A DNA stretch of 32,358 nt from Bacillota bacterium (GCA_019423125.1 JAHZBZ010000017.1:1-32358); one strand, 5' to 3'. Shown: positions 1 through 9,239, counted from the stretch's first letter. Notes: generated by a model not told the origin, from the letters alone. A program made the numbers and translations.

Positions 1-88
1 ACCCGCGGGCACGCCCGCTCTGCGGGCTGACCGCCTGTTTTCTCTCTGCGGCGATCTGTTACGGCTCTCTTATTATCAAAATCGCCGC

Positions 89-160
89 ATTCACTCTTTC
101 CGCATAAGCCTCTCGGCAAATTGAGTGCATAAACGAAAAGTGTGATTTTCGTTTTTGCAA
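89..160. repeat. 72-bp intergenic repeat, copy 1
   Basis: This element recurs at 317-388, exactly 228 bp further on. The last 54 bases (107-160) differ from copy 2 at only three positions; the first 18 are more diverged but align without gaps. The 3' half is an imperfect palindrome: arms TGCATAAACGAAAA and TTTTCGTTTTTGCA around the loop GTGTGA, with one mismatch. It lies in non-coding DNA, so it looks like a dispersed palindromic element or a duplicated regulatory site. Its function is unknown. Confidence 0.75.
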
Positions 161-171
161 GTATAGAATTT

Positions 172-211
172 CACGAAAACCTCGGCGAGCTGTCGCCTGC
201 GGTTTTCCGTG
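172..211. other. Imperfect inverted repeat beside repeat copy 1
   Basis: The arms CACGAAAACC and GGTTTTCCGTG flank a GC-rich centre just after repeat copy 1. Copy 2 has no equivalent downstream, so this is not part of the duplicated unit. It may be a structured RNA piece or a leftover palindrome. No function can be assigned. Confidence 0.35.
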
Positions 212-316
212 ATTTGAGGGCGACACCGCCGTTCAAACGCCTTTCGGCGTTCTCTGCGGCGTTTTCTCCCTCTTTGCGCCCATATTAGGGGCACGCATAT
301 TATTTTTAGGGCGCAA

Positions 317-388
317 ATTCACCCTTTTCCCATGAGCCTTGCGGCAAATTGAGTGCAAAAACGAAAAGTGTGATTTTCGTTTTTGCAA
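317..388. repeat. 72-bp intergenic repeat, copy 2
   Basis: This is the second copy of the element at 89-160. Here the palindrome is perfect: 14-base arms TGCAAAAACGAAAA (354-367) and TTTTCGTTTTTGCA (374-387) around the loop GTGTGA. It is not a standard terminator because the stem is AT-rich and has no separate U-tract. The rest of 1-602 shows no reading frame with a ribosome binding site or a recognisable protein. Confidence 0.75.
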
Positions 389-505
389 ATAATTATTTTT
401 CTTCGCGCGAATCTCGCAAAAGAGAAAGCGGCGGGAAGGTCCGCATATCTTCTTTTTCTTCGACAAAAAATTGTGCGGATCTGTGTGAGACACTTAAAAA
501 ACCGA

Positions 506-554
506 GAAAAAAATCACGGTGTTTTCGGGCATATCTTTGCCCGAAAACACCGTG
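506..554 (-). terminator. Strong rho-independent terminator of the surface-protein operon
   Basis: A perfect 17-bp stem (515-531 with 538-554, loop TATCTT) has arms CACGGTGTTTTCGGGCA and its complement. On the minus strand it is followed by ATTTTTTTC, a clean U-tract. It sits 48 bp after the stop codon of the membrane peptidase-like gene, so it should end the leftward transcript. Confidence 0.85.
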
Positions 555-602
555 CGTTTATATTTTTGTTGTGTCCTTTCGTCGCAATCGAAACATCCCC
601 TT

Positions 603-1427
603 TCAGCGGTGTACGGCGCGCATGATGCGGGTGACGACAAAAGTCACCGCCAGCAGTGCGAGCGAATATAGGAGCGAGATGCACAGAAAACAGAACATCC
701 AGCCCGAGAGAAAGAGCGTGCCCGCATTCATCGCGTCAAGCGCACCCGAAGGGAGCAGGATGAGCACGAGGTCGGCGACAAACAGCAATACCACACAGGC
801 GATGAGTCCCGTAACGCCGTTTTTTACGTCCGCCGAACTCAGCCCCATGTGCGGCGCGATGCTCAGCCCGAGAACCAGAAACACCCACCACCCGACGTTC
901 GTGAAATTGTCGGCGGAGAACAGCGCGCGGAACACGCCCGAAAGGATGTCCCAATAATAGCGCAAGGTGTATGCGAAGCTGAGATCGCTTCCGTGCGAAA
1001 GGCTGCCCACAATGTCCGTCAGGTCGTAAAAACAGGAGCGGCAGAGCAGGAACAGAAGCCCCGTCAGCACCGCCGTGCCCAGAAGAACGGGCCCGATCGC
1101 GATGAAGAAACAGCCGATGACCTGATATGGATTGCGGTTGTTGTAGCCGTGCTCGACATAACCGAGACAGCCGTCGTCGCTGTTCGGCTGAAAAAAGACG
1201 ATCTTGCGGATCTTATGCCCGAACAGCAGACACATCAGCGCATGCCCGCTCTCGTGCAGCGGCGTGCCCACACAGCCGAGCGCGATGCACACCGCACGCC
1301 CCTTCCCGCCGAACAGTCGGTAAAAGTACTTCTCGCACAGCCCCACGAGAAAACTCGCGAGGATGAAGATGCCGAGCAGATATATAAAGTGATAGAAGAA
1401 GTTGATCAGCAGGTCAAGAAGGATCAT
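603..1427 (-). CDS. Integral membrane M50-like zinc peptidase-like protein
   Basis: A 274-residue, very hydrophobic protein with about six to seven membrane segments. The motif HESGH at residues 58-62, inside a hydrophobic stretch, matches the HExxH zinc site of membrane-embedded metallopeptidases (M50/site-2 protease type). A second polar stretch near residues 211-221 (PHMGLSSADVKNG) could supply a further metal ligand, as the Asp-containing motif does in M50 enzymes; this is inference. The classical NPDG-type motif is not present, so activity is uncertain. The start lies 12 bases after the stop of the 1446-aa surface protein gene, so the two are almost certainly cotranscribed. Intramembrane cleavage of the partner's N-terminal anchor is one possible role, not shown by sequence. 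Confidence 0.7.
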   Translation of the reverse strand: MILLDLLINFFYHFIYLLGIFILASFLVGLCEKYFYRLFGGKGRAVCIALGCVGTPLHESGHALMCLLFGHKIRKIVFFQPNSDDGCLGYVEHGYNNRNPYQVIGCFFIAIGPVLLGTAVLTGLLFLLCRSCFYDLTDIVGSLSHGSDLSFAYTLRYYWDILSGVFRALFSADNFTNVGWWVFLVLGLSIAPHMGLSSADVKNGVTGLIACVVLLFVADLVLILLPSGALDAMNAGTLFLSGWMFCFLCISLLYSLALLAVTFVVTRIMRAVHR

Positions 1428-1439
1428 CTCTGCTCTCCG

Positions 1440-4400
1440 TCATTGGATGTCGCTGTTTTCCGCCTGGCCGATGTTTCCGCCGACGTACTCAGCCTGGTTG
1501 TAGTACCACCACAGCGCACCGCCCGAATGCAGGGTGCCCTTGTCGACGGTCGGGTTTGCTGCGGCGAGGTGATAGGTCGCAGAGTCGATCACCCTGCCGA
1601 TCATCGCACCCATGCGCGGCTTGATGCTGTCGGAATTGGAGCTCGGGTTCTCATAGCGCACGGTGACGGAGTAGGCGGTGGAAAGCTCCATCCGCGAACC
1701 GTTCGTGATGCGGCCTGCAAACCCGCCGACACAGCGGTTAGACTCGATATAATAGTAACCGATGACGGTGTTGTACACCTCACATCCCGTGATGTATGTC
1801 GCCTGCGCCTCGCCGACGATGCCGCCGAGGTTTCCGTTGCCGCGGATGCTCTGGATGCGGGAGACGTTGCCGCTGAGCGTGCCGCCAAAGCTTGTGCCGA
1901 CGATGCCGCCGACGTCCGAATCCTTGCGGTCCACAGCAATCGAGCCGCTGACCGTGCAATTGAGGATGGAGCCGTAGTTCGCGCCCGCGATGCCGCCCAC
2001 ACGCGTCCATTCCGCCGTCGTGTGGTTCGCCGAAGCGGAGACAACTGTCGCATCCGCGTTGAGGTTGGAGATGCGGCCGTAGTTGTTGCCGAACACGCCC
2101 ACGAACGTGCCGCCCGCGCCTTCCGTCGCGCCGAGCGTGACCGAATAGCGCACCGTGTGCCCGTTGCCTTCAAAATATCCGTAGAAGGCGCTGACCGCGT
2201 TGAAGGAGATCTCGCCGAGGTCGATGTCCGCCAGCAGTTCATAGTGATATTTATGTTCGGAGGAGACGGACACGGAGAGAAGATCCTGCGCGTCGCCGAT
2301 GAGGTACGGATCGCTCTCCGTGCCCCAGAAGCTCGCAGTCAAAATGGTCGCCGCGCCGTCGGAGAGATCTCCGTACCCGATCGAGGTGACGATGACGCCG
2401 TTGTCCATCTTCCAGCCCTTGAACTCATAACCGTCGCGCGAGACCTCCGGCAGCTGCACCCGTTCGCCCGTACTCAGCCAGGTCGGAAGCGTGCCGCTGT
2501 ATGTGCAGCCGTCGGGAAGATAACAGATGACCTGCCTACGGTCCTTCCAGACCGCCGTGAGCGAGGCGACTCCCTCGGGATAATCCGCAAAAGAGACTTC
2601 TTCGACGACATTGCCGTTCTGATCCGTCCAATGCAGGAAAGTCCAGTCGGCGCGTTTGAGCGCGGGGACGGTGAAGCTCTCCCCTTCCGCTATGTCGTAG
2701 ACGGGCGTCGACACAAAGGACGCGCCGCTCTCGTAGTTGTATTCGATGCGAAGCCGCCAAACGGGATAGATGTCCAGCTCGGAGCCGTCGCCGTATTCGA
2801 CGGACGTGATCTCCGACCCGTCCGCAAGCACCCAGCCGTCAAACAGGAACTCTCCGCGCGTGGGCGTGGGGAGCAAAAAGCTCTGCCCGTTGCAGACGCG
2901 GTTCATGTACCCGTCGGGAAGGGATGCGTCCTTTTCGAGGTTGAAGTCGATGACGCGGTAGTCGCTCGTAACGCGCAGAAGGACGTTGCCTTCGGGCGTG
3001 AACGGGAACTGCACCGCTTCCGTCTCGACGCCATCCTCGATGAAGTAATACACCTCGTACAGGGTCGGGCACATCCGCTCCGTGACCTTGTCGCCGGGGT
3101 TGACGAGATAGGAGACGATCTTCCCGCCCGCGGCGGCATCCATCGTCACGCAATAGTAATCGTCGCCGGGGATGGGCGCAACGAGGTCGCCCAGCATCTC
3201 GCGGTATGCCTCTGTGTTGAAGGGATTTGCCTCGATGTCGCCGCTCCAATCCCCTGTCCAGTCTTCCGCGAACGCGGGGACATGGTAGCCGTAGAACACG
3301 ATCTTATTCAGGCCCTGCACGCCGTCAAACGCCTGCGGCGCGACCGTCTTTAACTCGTCGCCGAAGGTGAGCATGCTGAAGGGCATCTTTTCCTGTGCTT
3401 TATAGAGCACGGAGCCGTCCTTGCTCTGCAGGATCCCGCCGTCGACGACAAAGGAAGCATTGCCCTCGTCGACTTCGATCTCGGAGAAACGCACGCCGCG
3501 GAAGGCGTTGACGTCGATCGATACGAGCGCAGAGCCGACCGTAAACGCGCGGACCTGCGTGCCGCTCAAAAAGTCCGCGCCGAGCGACTCCGCCGCGGGC
3601 GCGCTCGCATCCGTGAGTGCGGCACAGCCCTCGAAAAGCGAAGCGGGGACCGCCTTTTCATAGGCGAGCGTAGCCCGCGTGAGCGACGTGCATCCCGCAA
3701 ACGCCGCGGCGGCAAAGGTGTTTTCCGCCTCTGTCGTCACGCTCTGCAGCGAGAGGCACTCCGCAAACGCCCGCTCTCCCACCGTGCAGGCGGAAAAGCG
3801 CAGGGAAGCGAACGCCGTGCCGATAAATGCGCCGTCGCCGACCGAACAGGAGGAAAACGCGTCCGAATCCCCCCACGCACTCAGGCGGGAACAGCCCGCA
3901 AACGCGTTTGCGCCGATCTCGGGGAACGGGTCCGCAAAGAAGGTGACTTTTTCGAGGACGACGCACCCCTCGAACGCGCTCGCGCCGATGCGCGTGCCGT
4001 CGCCGAGCCGCACCTGCGTGACATAGCGGTTGCCTTGGAGGAAATTGTCGGGAACGTCTCCCCTGATCAGCCAGAAGGTGACCGAAGGGAGGGACTTGAA
4101 GCGGGTCACATTGCGTGCGTCCGCCTCGGTGATCGGGTCATAGAGCACGGAGCAGACGTTAGTGCCCTCGAGCACGTCTTCGGGCAGATCGAACGCCGTG
4201 CCCGAAAGGACGACGGTGAACGCGGAAGAGATGTCCGCAAAGGCACGCGCGCCCACTTCGTCGACGTCCTCGTCAAAGGTCATGCTCTCGATGGAAGAAC
4301 AGCCCTCGAACGCGCTCGCGCCGATGGAAGAGAGATTGCTCAGATCGGGGGCAAAGGCGGCGCAACCGTAGAAACAGCGCTCGCCGACCGCAGTGATCTG

Positions 4401-5780
4401 ATTCCAGAAACTCACCGTGCGGAGCGCGACACAGCCCTCGAAGAAGCTCGCGGGCAGCTCTTTGTGCGGGAACGTGCCCGTGCCGTCGGCAATGCCGACC
4501 TCTTCGAGCGCATAGCAGTTGCGGAATGTGCCCTCGTCGAGATAGGTGAGCGAGGCGGGCAGGAATACGCTGCGCACCGTCTGGTTGCCCGCAAAGACAT
4601 CGTCGGAGACGCGCATGACCTTTTTCCCGTTATAGGTGTCGGGCACGACGATTACGCGCTGTGTCTTGCCGAGCGGGGTCAGCCCCACGAGGCGCACCGA
4701 CTGTCCGACCTCGTTGAACACAAAATACTCCGCGGGGGATCGGCTGTACAGCTTTACGGGAACACGAAGCGTCTGCCCTTCGGCGGAAAATACATATTCA
4801 TAGTCGCCGTCCTCTACGAAGACGGGCGCGGAGACGAGCTCACACTGCGAGGCGTCGAGCGTCTTTTCCTCGCCGTTGTTGAAACGGATGACGAACACCC
4901 ATTTGGAGAAATCGGGCGTCTCGAGGAAATAGAAGCTGCGCTCCTCCTCGGAGGGGAGCATCGGGTTGACCGATTCGACGTCGATCTCCTGCACACGCAC
5001 GGTAAAACTGCCCGTGCAGATGCCCATGAAGGAGACGGAGACCGTCCTCTCCTCGTATGCCTGCGAGGTGTCGACGGAGAGCGTGAACAGCCCCGCATCC
5101 TCCTCATAGGTGAAGGTCTCCTCGCCGTCCGCATACGTTATGGTGACCGAAAGGCCCGTATAGTCCGGCTCGTCGCCCACAAAATATTCGCTCTTGGGGA
5201 AGGTCCAAGCCGCCTCCGCGGTCGCATCGAGTTGCTGCTCGACGCGGACATAGAGCGCATCGCCCATCTCGGCGCCCGCAAAGGGAGCGCCGTCCTCGCC
5301 GTATACCTCATAGGTCAGAAAACCGACGTCGGGAATGCCGCTCTGGATCTGCAGGGTGCGCACGATGTTCTGCGCGGTGAGCATCCTGCCCTTGCGCACG
5401 CTGAAAGAGAACGTGTTTGTCTCGCCGCCCACCATCCTGACGGTGAGGACGCCGAGATCTTCCTCGGCGACGGGTGTCCACTGCGCATAGAGGGTCATGC
5501 TCTTTTCGACGGGCTGAGAAAAATCCCAGAGGTTCTCGTTCTGCCCGTCGACCGCCCAGCCGCTGACGTACATGTTGTCCTCGTCCTCGATCTCGGGACA
5601 TACGGCGAGCTCGCCCTTTTTGATTTTTTGGTCCTCCGCCGTCTGCCCGTGCGCGGAATTGGTGACAAAGCTGACCGTGACCGTCTGCGAGAGATCGATC
5701 TTGCCCGTCACGAACAGCCAGGCGCCCACGCCCAGCGCAACGACAAGGATAAACGACAATACTCCAATAAAAACTTTCAT
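1440..5780 (-). CDS. Giant membrane-anchored surface protein: InlB-type repeats, BspA-type LRRs and GLUG-like beta-helix
   Basis: 1446 residues. Residues 1-26 form one hydrophobic segment with a lysine at position 2 and no clear signal-peptidase site, so this is a signal anchor or uncleaved signal. Residues ~33-102 resemble an InlB B-repeat (ends YAQWTP). Residues ~195-265 look like a bacterial Ig-like domain. Residues ~350-850 carry BspA-type leucine-rich repeats, seen as repeated AFEGC, AFAGC and LFEGC units followed by short strands. Residues ~900-1180 hold further InlB-like repeats (FDGW, FKGW). The C-terminal ~250 residues have GLUG-like units (VGGIAG, VGGIVG, LGGIVG), probably a right-handed beta-helix. 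There is no LPXTG sorting signal. Such proteins usually bind host or polymer ligands outside the cell. It sits between the Fn3 lipoprotein and the membrane peptidase-like gene. Confidence 0.85.
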   Translation of the reverse strand: MKVFIGVLSFILVVALGVGAWLFVTGKIDLSQTVTVSFVTNSAHGQTAEDQKIKKGELAVCPEIEDEDNMYVSGWAVDGQNENLWDFSQPVEKSMTLYAQWTPVAEEDLGVLTVRMVGGETNTFSFSVRKGRMLTAQNIVRTLQIQSGIPDVGFLTYEVYGEDGAPFAGAEMGDALYVRVEQQLDATAEAAWTFPKSEYFVGDEPDYTGLSVTITYADGEETFTYEEDAGLFTLSVDTSQAYEERTVSVSFMGICTGSFTVRVQEIDVESVNPMLPSEEERSFYFLETPDFSKWVFVIRFNNGEEKTLDASQCELVSAPVFVEDGDYEYVFSAEGQTLRVPVKLYSRSPAEYFVFNEVGQSVRLVGLTPLGKTQRVIVVPDTYNGKKVMRVSDDVFAGNQTVRSVFLPASLTYLDEGTFRNCYALEEVGIADGTGTFPHKELPASFFEGCVALRTVSFWNQITAVGERCFYGCAAFAPDLSNLSSIGASAFEGCSSIESMTFDEDVDEVGARAFADISSAFTVVLSGTAFDLPEDVLEGTNVCSVLYDPITEADARNVTRFKSLPSVTFWLIRGDVPDNFLQGNRYVTQVRLGDGTRIGASAFEGCVVLEKVTFFADPFPEIGANAFAGCSRLSAWGDSDAFSSCSVGDGAFIGTAFASLRFSACTVGERAFAECLSLQSVTTEAENTFAAAAFAGCTSLTRATLAYEKAVPASLFEGCAALTDASAPAAESLGADFLSGTQVRAFTVGSALVSIDVNAFRGVRFSEIEVDEGNASFVVDGGILQSKDGSVLYKAQEKMPFSMLTFGDELKTVAPQAFDGVQGLNKIVFYGYHVPAFAEDWTGDWSGDIEANPFNTEAYREMLGDLVAPIPGDDYYCVTMDAAAGGKIVSYLVNPGDKVTERMCPTLYEVYYFIEDGVETEAVQFPFTPEGNVLLRVTSDYRVIDFNLEKDASLPDGYMNRVCNGQSFLLPTPTRGEFLFDGWVLADGSEITSVEYGDGSELDIYPVWRLRIEYNYESGASFVSTPVYDIAEGESFTVPALKRADWTFLHWTDQNGNVVEEVSFADYPEGVASLTAVWKDRRQVICYLPDGCTYSGTLPTWLSTGERVQLPEVSRDGYEFKGWKMDNGVIVTSIGYGDLSDGAATILTASFWGTESDPYLIGDAQDLLSVSVSSEHKYHYELLADIDLGEISFNAVSAFYGYFEGNGHTVRYSVTLGATEGAGGTFVGVFGNNYGRISNLNADATVVSASANHTTAEWTRVGGIAGANYGSILNCTVSGSIAVDRKDSDVGGIVGTSFGGTLSGNVSRIQSIRGNGNLGGIVGEAQATYITGCEVYNTVIGYYYIESNRCVGGFAGRITNGSRMELSTAYSVTVRYENPSSNSDSIKPRMGAMIGRVIDSATYHLAAANPTVDKGTLHSGGALWWYYNQAEYVGGNIGQAENSDIQ

Positions 5781-5796
5781 TTTATCTCTCTTTTAA

Positions 5797-5826
5797 GATG
5801 CGCCCGCGGCTCTCCGCGGGCGCATC
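5797..5826. other. Intergenic 13-bp hairpin between the two surface-protein genes
   Basis: Perfect arms GATGCGCCCGCGG and its complement around the loop CTCT fill much of the 60-bp gap between the lipoprotein stop and the LRR-protein start. On the minus strand the stem is followed by TTAAAAGAGAG, which is only weakly U-rich. It may be a leaky terminator or an RNA processing or stability element that sets the ratio of the two proteins; this is inference. The LRR gene's ribosome binding site (AGAGAGAT) lies just after the stem. Confidence 0.6.
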
Positions 5827-5840
5827 CGTCCTGTACTGTG

Positions 5841-8800
5841 TTATGCCGCCTGAAGGGTGTTGACAAATTCGTACACGACGGGCGCGGAGTCGTCCACCGT
5901 GCTCTTGTTCCCCTTGACGACGATCGTGACGATGATCTGCGCGCCCGCCTTGACGTCTCTGAGGTCGATGACGCAGGAGGTCAGGCTCGGCGATCTGACG
6001 ACAACGCTCGTGCCGTCTTCGGTCACCGCGGTGACGCTGACGGTCGCATTTTCGGGATTGGTCCAGTTCAGCTCTGCCGAGACGTCCGCGGCGTTCAGAT
6101 CGTGCGTCACGTCTTTGACGGGGCGGCGGATGCTGCGCGTCTGCATATCGCTCGAATCGGAATCGAGGTAGTAGACGTCGCCGCGGAAGAAGCCCGCGCG
6201 GACATAGACGCGGAAGGTATGCTCGCCCGCTTCAGTAATGGTGGTGCGGAGTACGTTGTCCGCCTGCGCCGCGTGCACGGTGCCGTCTATCTCGAAGACA
6301 TACATCGCGCCGTCACCGTTCCAGGAGTGGTCGGCGGTGAGCACATAATCCCCCCCGTCCCGCGTGACGGTCAGCGAAGGGGTCTTTGCCTTTTCGATGA
6401 CCTGACGGATGGAGGCCTCGTCCGAATCAATGAGCCCTGCGGCGTCATTGCCGTTGGCGACAAAGGTGAGCTCGGTGCCCTCCCCGCCCACGACCGCGCT
6501 GAACGCGGGGGTGAACTTCGCCGTCGTCACAACGATCGGGTCGACATTCGCCATGCGGACGGTGTAGCCCGTCGCCTTGGAGACGGCATCCCAGACGTAG
6601 TCCGTGCCCTCTCTGCCGATGACGGGGCTTGCGAGTTTGGTGAAGACCGCCTCGACCTCGTCGGAGGAGATGTAGTACCTGCTGCGCACCGAGTTGGCGT
6701 AGCCCATCGCACGGACGTAGACGGTGAACTCCTCCGCCTTCATGTCGCCGATGCCGAAGCTCGCCTTCTGCAGGGTCTGCGTGGCGCCGCTGCCGTCCTT
6801 GGTGTAGACGTAGCGCAGCCTGTACGTCGAAGCATTGCTGACCTCGTTCCAGACGATGTTCTTTTCCGCATTGACCACGCCGAGGTTCTGCGGCGTATTG
6901 AGCTTCATCACTTCGACGGAGACGGAAGGCTCGGAGTCGAGGATCGCCGCGCCGTCGCCCACCGCGCGGAGCGCCACGCTCTGCACGTTGCTGCTCTGCA
7001 CGTATTCGGTGATGTCGATCTCGTTGAGCGCATCCTTGCTGTACGTGTCGTTTCCGATCGCGAGGCTGATGCCGTGTACTTTGGAGTTGGTCAGCGACTG
7101 CGGGTTGATGTTCCAGGAGAGGATGCCCGCATCGGAGATGTTCGTGATCTCGGGGGCGTGCAGCTTGTAGCCCGTGAGCACCGTGCTGTATTCACCCGAG
7201 AGGATGAAGTCGGCGGTGTCCCCTTTCGCGCGCACCTTCAGGGTGTATTCCCCGGAATTGGACACGCTGTACGAATAGGAGTTCGCACTCGCGCCGACGT
7301 TGAACGCGCTGTCATTGAGCATTATTTCGTAGCCCGCGGCGGAACCGACCATGTTCCAGTTAAGGATGGAGCCGCGCGCGGAAAGTCCCGTGACGGTCGC
7401 AAGTTTGGTGACGTCGAACTGATAGGCGGTCGCCGAACCGAGGTAGTATTTGCCGTTCTGCAGATTGCCGTCGCTGCCCAGCGCCTTGATCTGCACGGAC
7501 ACCGTCTTGGTCGCGCCCGCGTTGTCGATCGAGATCGGGAACTGCGCCGAAGAGGCGGTGCCGTCCGCGTCGTCGATCCAGTAGCGGTAGCCGCTCGCGC
7601 CGCTGACCGCATTGAAGGTGACCGTCGCGCCGTTGTCCGTCTCCGAAAGGCGTGCGCCCGAGACAGCATCGAGGCGGACGACGGAGATGGGCGTGCTGAG
7701 CGCGCTCGAGCATTCATAAGTACCCTGCAGTGTGCGGGGGATCGCCTGCACGCTGACCTTGTATTCGCCCGCCATCTCGTCGAACGAATAGGAGTTGAAG
7801 CTGTTCGTGTTGGGGACGTCGAAGGTCTCCTGCTTCCCGTCGGGGCGGGTTATGTAGAGCTTGTAGGCGGAGATGCGGTCGGACTCGCCCGCGGCGGGCG
7901 TGAAGGTCAGGCCGATCTGGTCGTCGTCGTTCTGCGCCGCAAAGTGAATGGTGGGCGCCGTGAGGAAATATACGGTAAAGGGAAGCGACCAGGTGCTGAA
8001 ATCGCGCTCGCTGCGCGGCAGCGCGCGGACGCGGACGGTGTACTGCGTGCCCGCCTTTAGGTCGGAATAGCGCGCGCTCTCGACGGCATACACGCCCTTG
8101 ACCTGGCTGCCCTCGGTCACCTCGACCTGGTACGCCGCGTCCTGGATAAAGGACCAGACGAGCGCGCCGTCCTTCGCCTCGATGTCCTCCACCGCAGGCA
8201 GAAAGGTGTAGTCGATGACCTCCGAGAAATCGGAAGAGAGGGTGATGCGCGCGGACGAAGAGACCTGGCCCGTCGGCGCGAGCGCGCAGACGGAGATGTT
8301 GAAGGTGCCTTCGCCGGGGTGGTATTCGTAAGAAGTCGCGGAGCCGCCCTGGATGGTGAACTCCTCTTCATCGATGCGCAGAAGATAGGACGCCGCTCCG
8401 GGTACATTGTCCCATTTGATCAGGTCCTGATCTTTGACATAGCGCAGGTTTTCAGGCGATGCGAGCTTGTCGAAGGTCTTGGAGGCGCTCCAACTCGAAT
8501 AATAAGAGGGATCCTCCGCCTTGATCGCGCGGACGCGCACCGCGCTCGTGCCGACCGCAAGCCCGTCGTACTGGTTGACCGCGACCGTCGCGGCGACGGC
8601 GTTGTTGACGCTGACGACGTATGCCGTCGCGCCCTCAACCTCGTCCCAGACGAGCATGCCGTTCTCGTTCGCGCGGAGGTTCTGCACGGTGCCGAGGTGC
8701 TTGAAGTTGACCGTCGCCGCAGAGGAGTTGTATTCCTCTCCCTTTTTGGAGACGGCGACGAGCGTCACCTTGAAATCGGCATCCTTCGCGTCGTACGTGA

Positions 8801-9011
8801 AGGAATTGGTCGTGACCGTCTGCGCGGCGCCGTCGTTGATGGACAGACTGTACGAGACGGCTTTGTCCACCTCGTCCCAGGTGATCTGCGCCCCGTCATA
8901 CTGGATGTTGGACGGAGGCGTCAGCGGTTTGTCCGACTCGCAGGCGCACAGGGCGCCGACAACGGCGAGCACGAAGACGATCGCAAAGATCGCCATAAGT
9001 TTTCTCTTCAT
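5841..9011 (-). CDS. Large lipoprotein of about twelve Fn3-like repeats
   Basis: 1056 residues from the ATG at 9011; an upstream in-frame ATG at 9143 is possible, but only the 9011 start gives a signal peptide and has a ribosome binding site (GGGAGAGAAG). The N-terminus MKRKLMAIF is followed by a hydrophobic core and the lipobox LCAC, so the mature protein should be lipid-anchored on the outer face of the membrane. The rest is about twelve units of ~85-90 residues, each opening with a pattern such as L-x-x-P/V-x-N-L, then a strand with W-D-x-V and A-x-x-Y, and ending in V-R-A. This is a fibronectin type III-like beta-sandwich pattern. No catalytic domain is seen. Probably an extracellular adhesive or scaffold protein, first gene of the surface operon. 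Confidence 0.85.
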   Translation of the reverse strand: MKRKLMAIFAIVFVLAVVGALCACESDKPLTPPSNIQYDGAQITWDEVDKAVSYSLSINDGAAQTVTTNSFTYDAKDADFKVTLVAVSKKGEEYNSSAATVNFKHLGTVQNLRANENGMLVWDEVEGATAYVVSVNNAVAATVAVNQYDGLAVGTSAVRVRAIKAEDPSYYSSWSASKTFDKLASPENLRYVKDQDLIKWDNVPGAASYLLRIDEEEFTIQGGSATSYEYHPGEGTFNISVCALAPTGQVSSSARITLSSDFSEVIDYTFLPAVEDIEAKDGALVWSFIQDAAYQVEVTEGSQVKGVYAVESARYSDLKAGTQYTVRVRALPRSERDFSTWSLPFTVYFLTAPTIHFAAQNDDDQIGLTFTPAAGESDRISAYKLYITRPDGKQETFDVPNTNSFNSYSFDEMAGEYKVSVQAIPRTLQGTYECSSALSTPISVVRLDAVSGARLSETDNGATVTFNAVSGASGYRYWIDDADGTASSAQFPISIDNAGATKTVSVQIKALGSDGNLQNGKYYLGSATAYQFDVTKLATVTGLSARGSILNWNMVGSAAGYEIMLNDSAFNVGASANSYSYSVSNSGEYTLKVRAKGDTADFILSGEYSTVLTGYKLHAPEITNISDAGILSWNINPQSLTNSKVHGISLAIGNDTYSKDALNEIDITEYVQSSNVQSVALRAVGDGAAILDSEPSVSVEVMKLNTPQNLGVVNAEKNIVWNEVSNASTYRLRYVYTKDGSGATQTLQKASFGIGDMKAEEFTVYVRAMGYANSVRSRYYISSDEVEAVFTKLASPVIGREGTDYVWDAVSKATGYTVRMANVDPIVVTTAKFTPAFSAVVGGEGTELTFVANGNDAAGLIDSDEASIRQVIEKAKTPSLTVTRDGGDYVLTADHSWNGDGAMYVFEIDGTVHAAQADNVLRTTITEAGEHTFRVYVRAGFFRGDVYYLDSDSSDMQTRSIRRPVKDVTHDLNAADVSAELNWTNPENATVSVTAVTEDGTSVVVRSPSLTSCVIDLRDVKAGAQIIVTIVVKGNKSTVDDSAPVVYEFVNTLQAA

Positions 9012-9161
9012 GTCTTCTCTCCCTCGGAGCGAAACAAACGCCTCTTCCCTGCCCTTTTGCAGTGAAAGAAACGCCGCCCCTTGTTTTTTTATCTTCAAAA
9101 TATCAAACGATCGATATCTCTCTTTTTCGCAAAATGCCCACACCTTTTTCCGTCAACGGAA

Positions 9162-9202
9162 TTCTTTTTGGCGCCTCGCGCCAAAAAGAAAGGGTACCCT
9201 TT
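9162..9202. other. Structured leader: 13-bp hairpin followed by a 14-bp palindrome
   Basis: Within the lipoprotein's untranslated leader there is a perfect inverted repeat (arms TTCTTTTTGGCGC at 9162-9174 and its complement at 9178-9190, loop CTC). It is joined end to end with the palindrome AAAGGGTACCCTTT (9189-9202). The T-run lies before and the A-run after the GC core on both strands, the reverse of a terminator. It may be a leader RNA structure or a protein-binding site. Confidence 0.6.
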
Positions 9203-9239
9203 CTGCCCGATAAATTTTGTACCGATTTATTTCGGACAT

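Noticed and set aside
354..387. Palindrome of repeat copy 2 as a terminator
   Set aside because: The stem is AT-rich with no separate U-tract and no gene ends nearby.
91..493. Two small leftward open frames in the left-edge gap
   Set aside because: They run through the duplicated palindromic element in different contexts, are Arg/Lys-rich and lack ribosome binding sites.
849..3353. Long rightward open frame (834 codons)
   Set aside because: Antisense to the LRR protein and the peptidase-like gene; Arg/Ala/Asp/Val-rich composition typical of a shadow frame.
4035..8060. Long rightward open frame (1341 codons)
   Set aside because: It runs antisense across two well-supported leftward genes and their intergenic gap, has no domain pattern and arises from the GC-rich codon bias.
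5841..9143. Start of the Fn3 lipoprotein at 9143
   Set aside because: The extra 44 residues hide the signal peptide and lipobox, and the ribosome binding site is before 9011.
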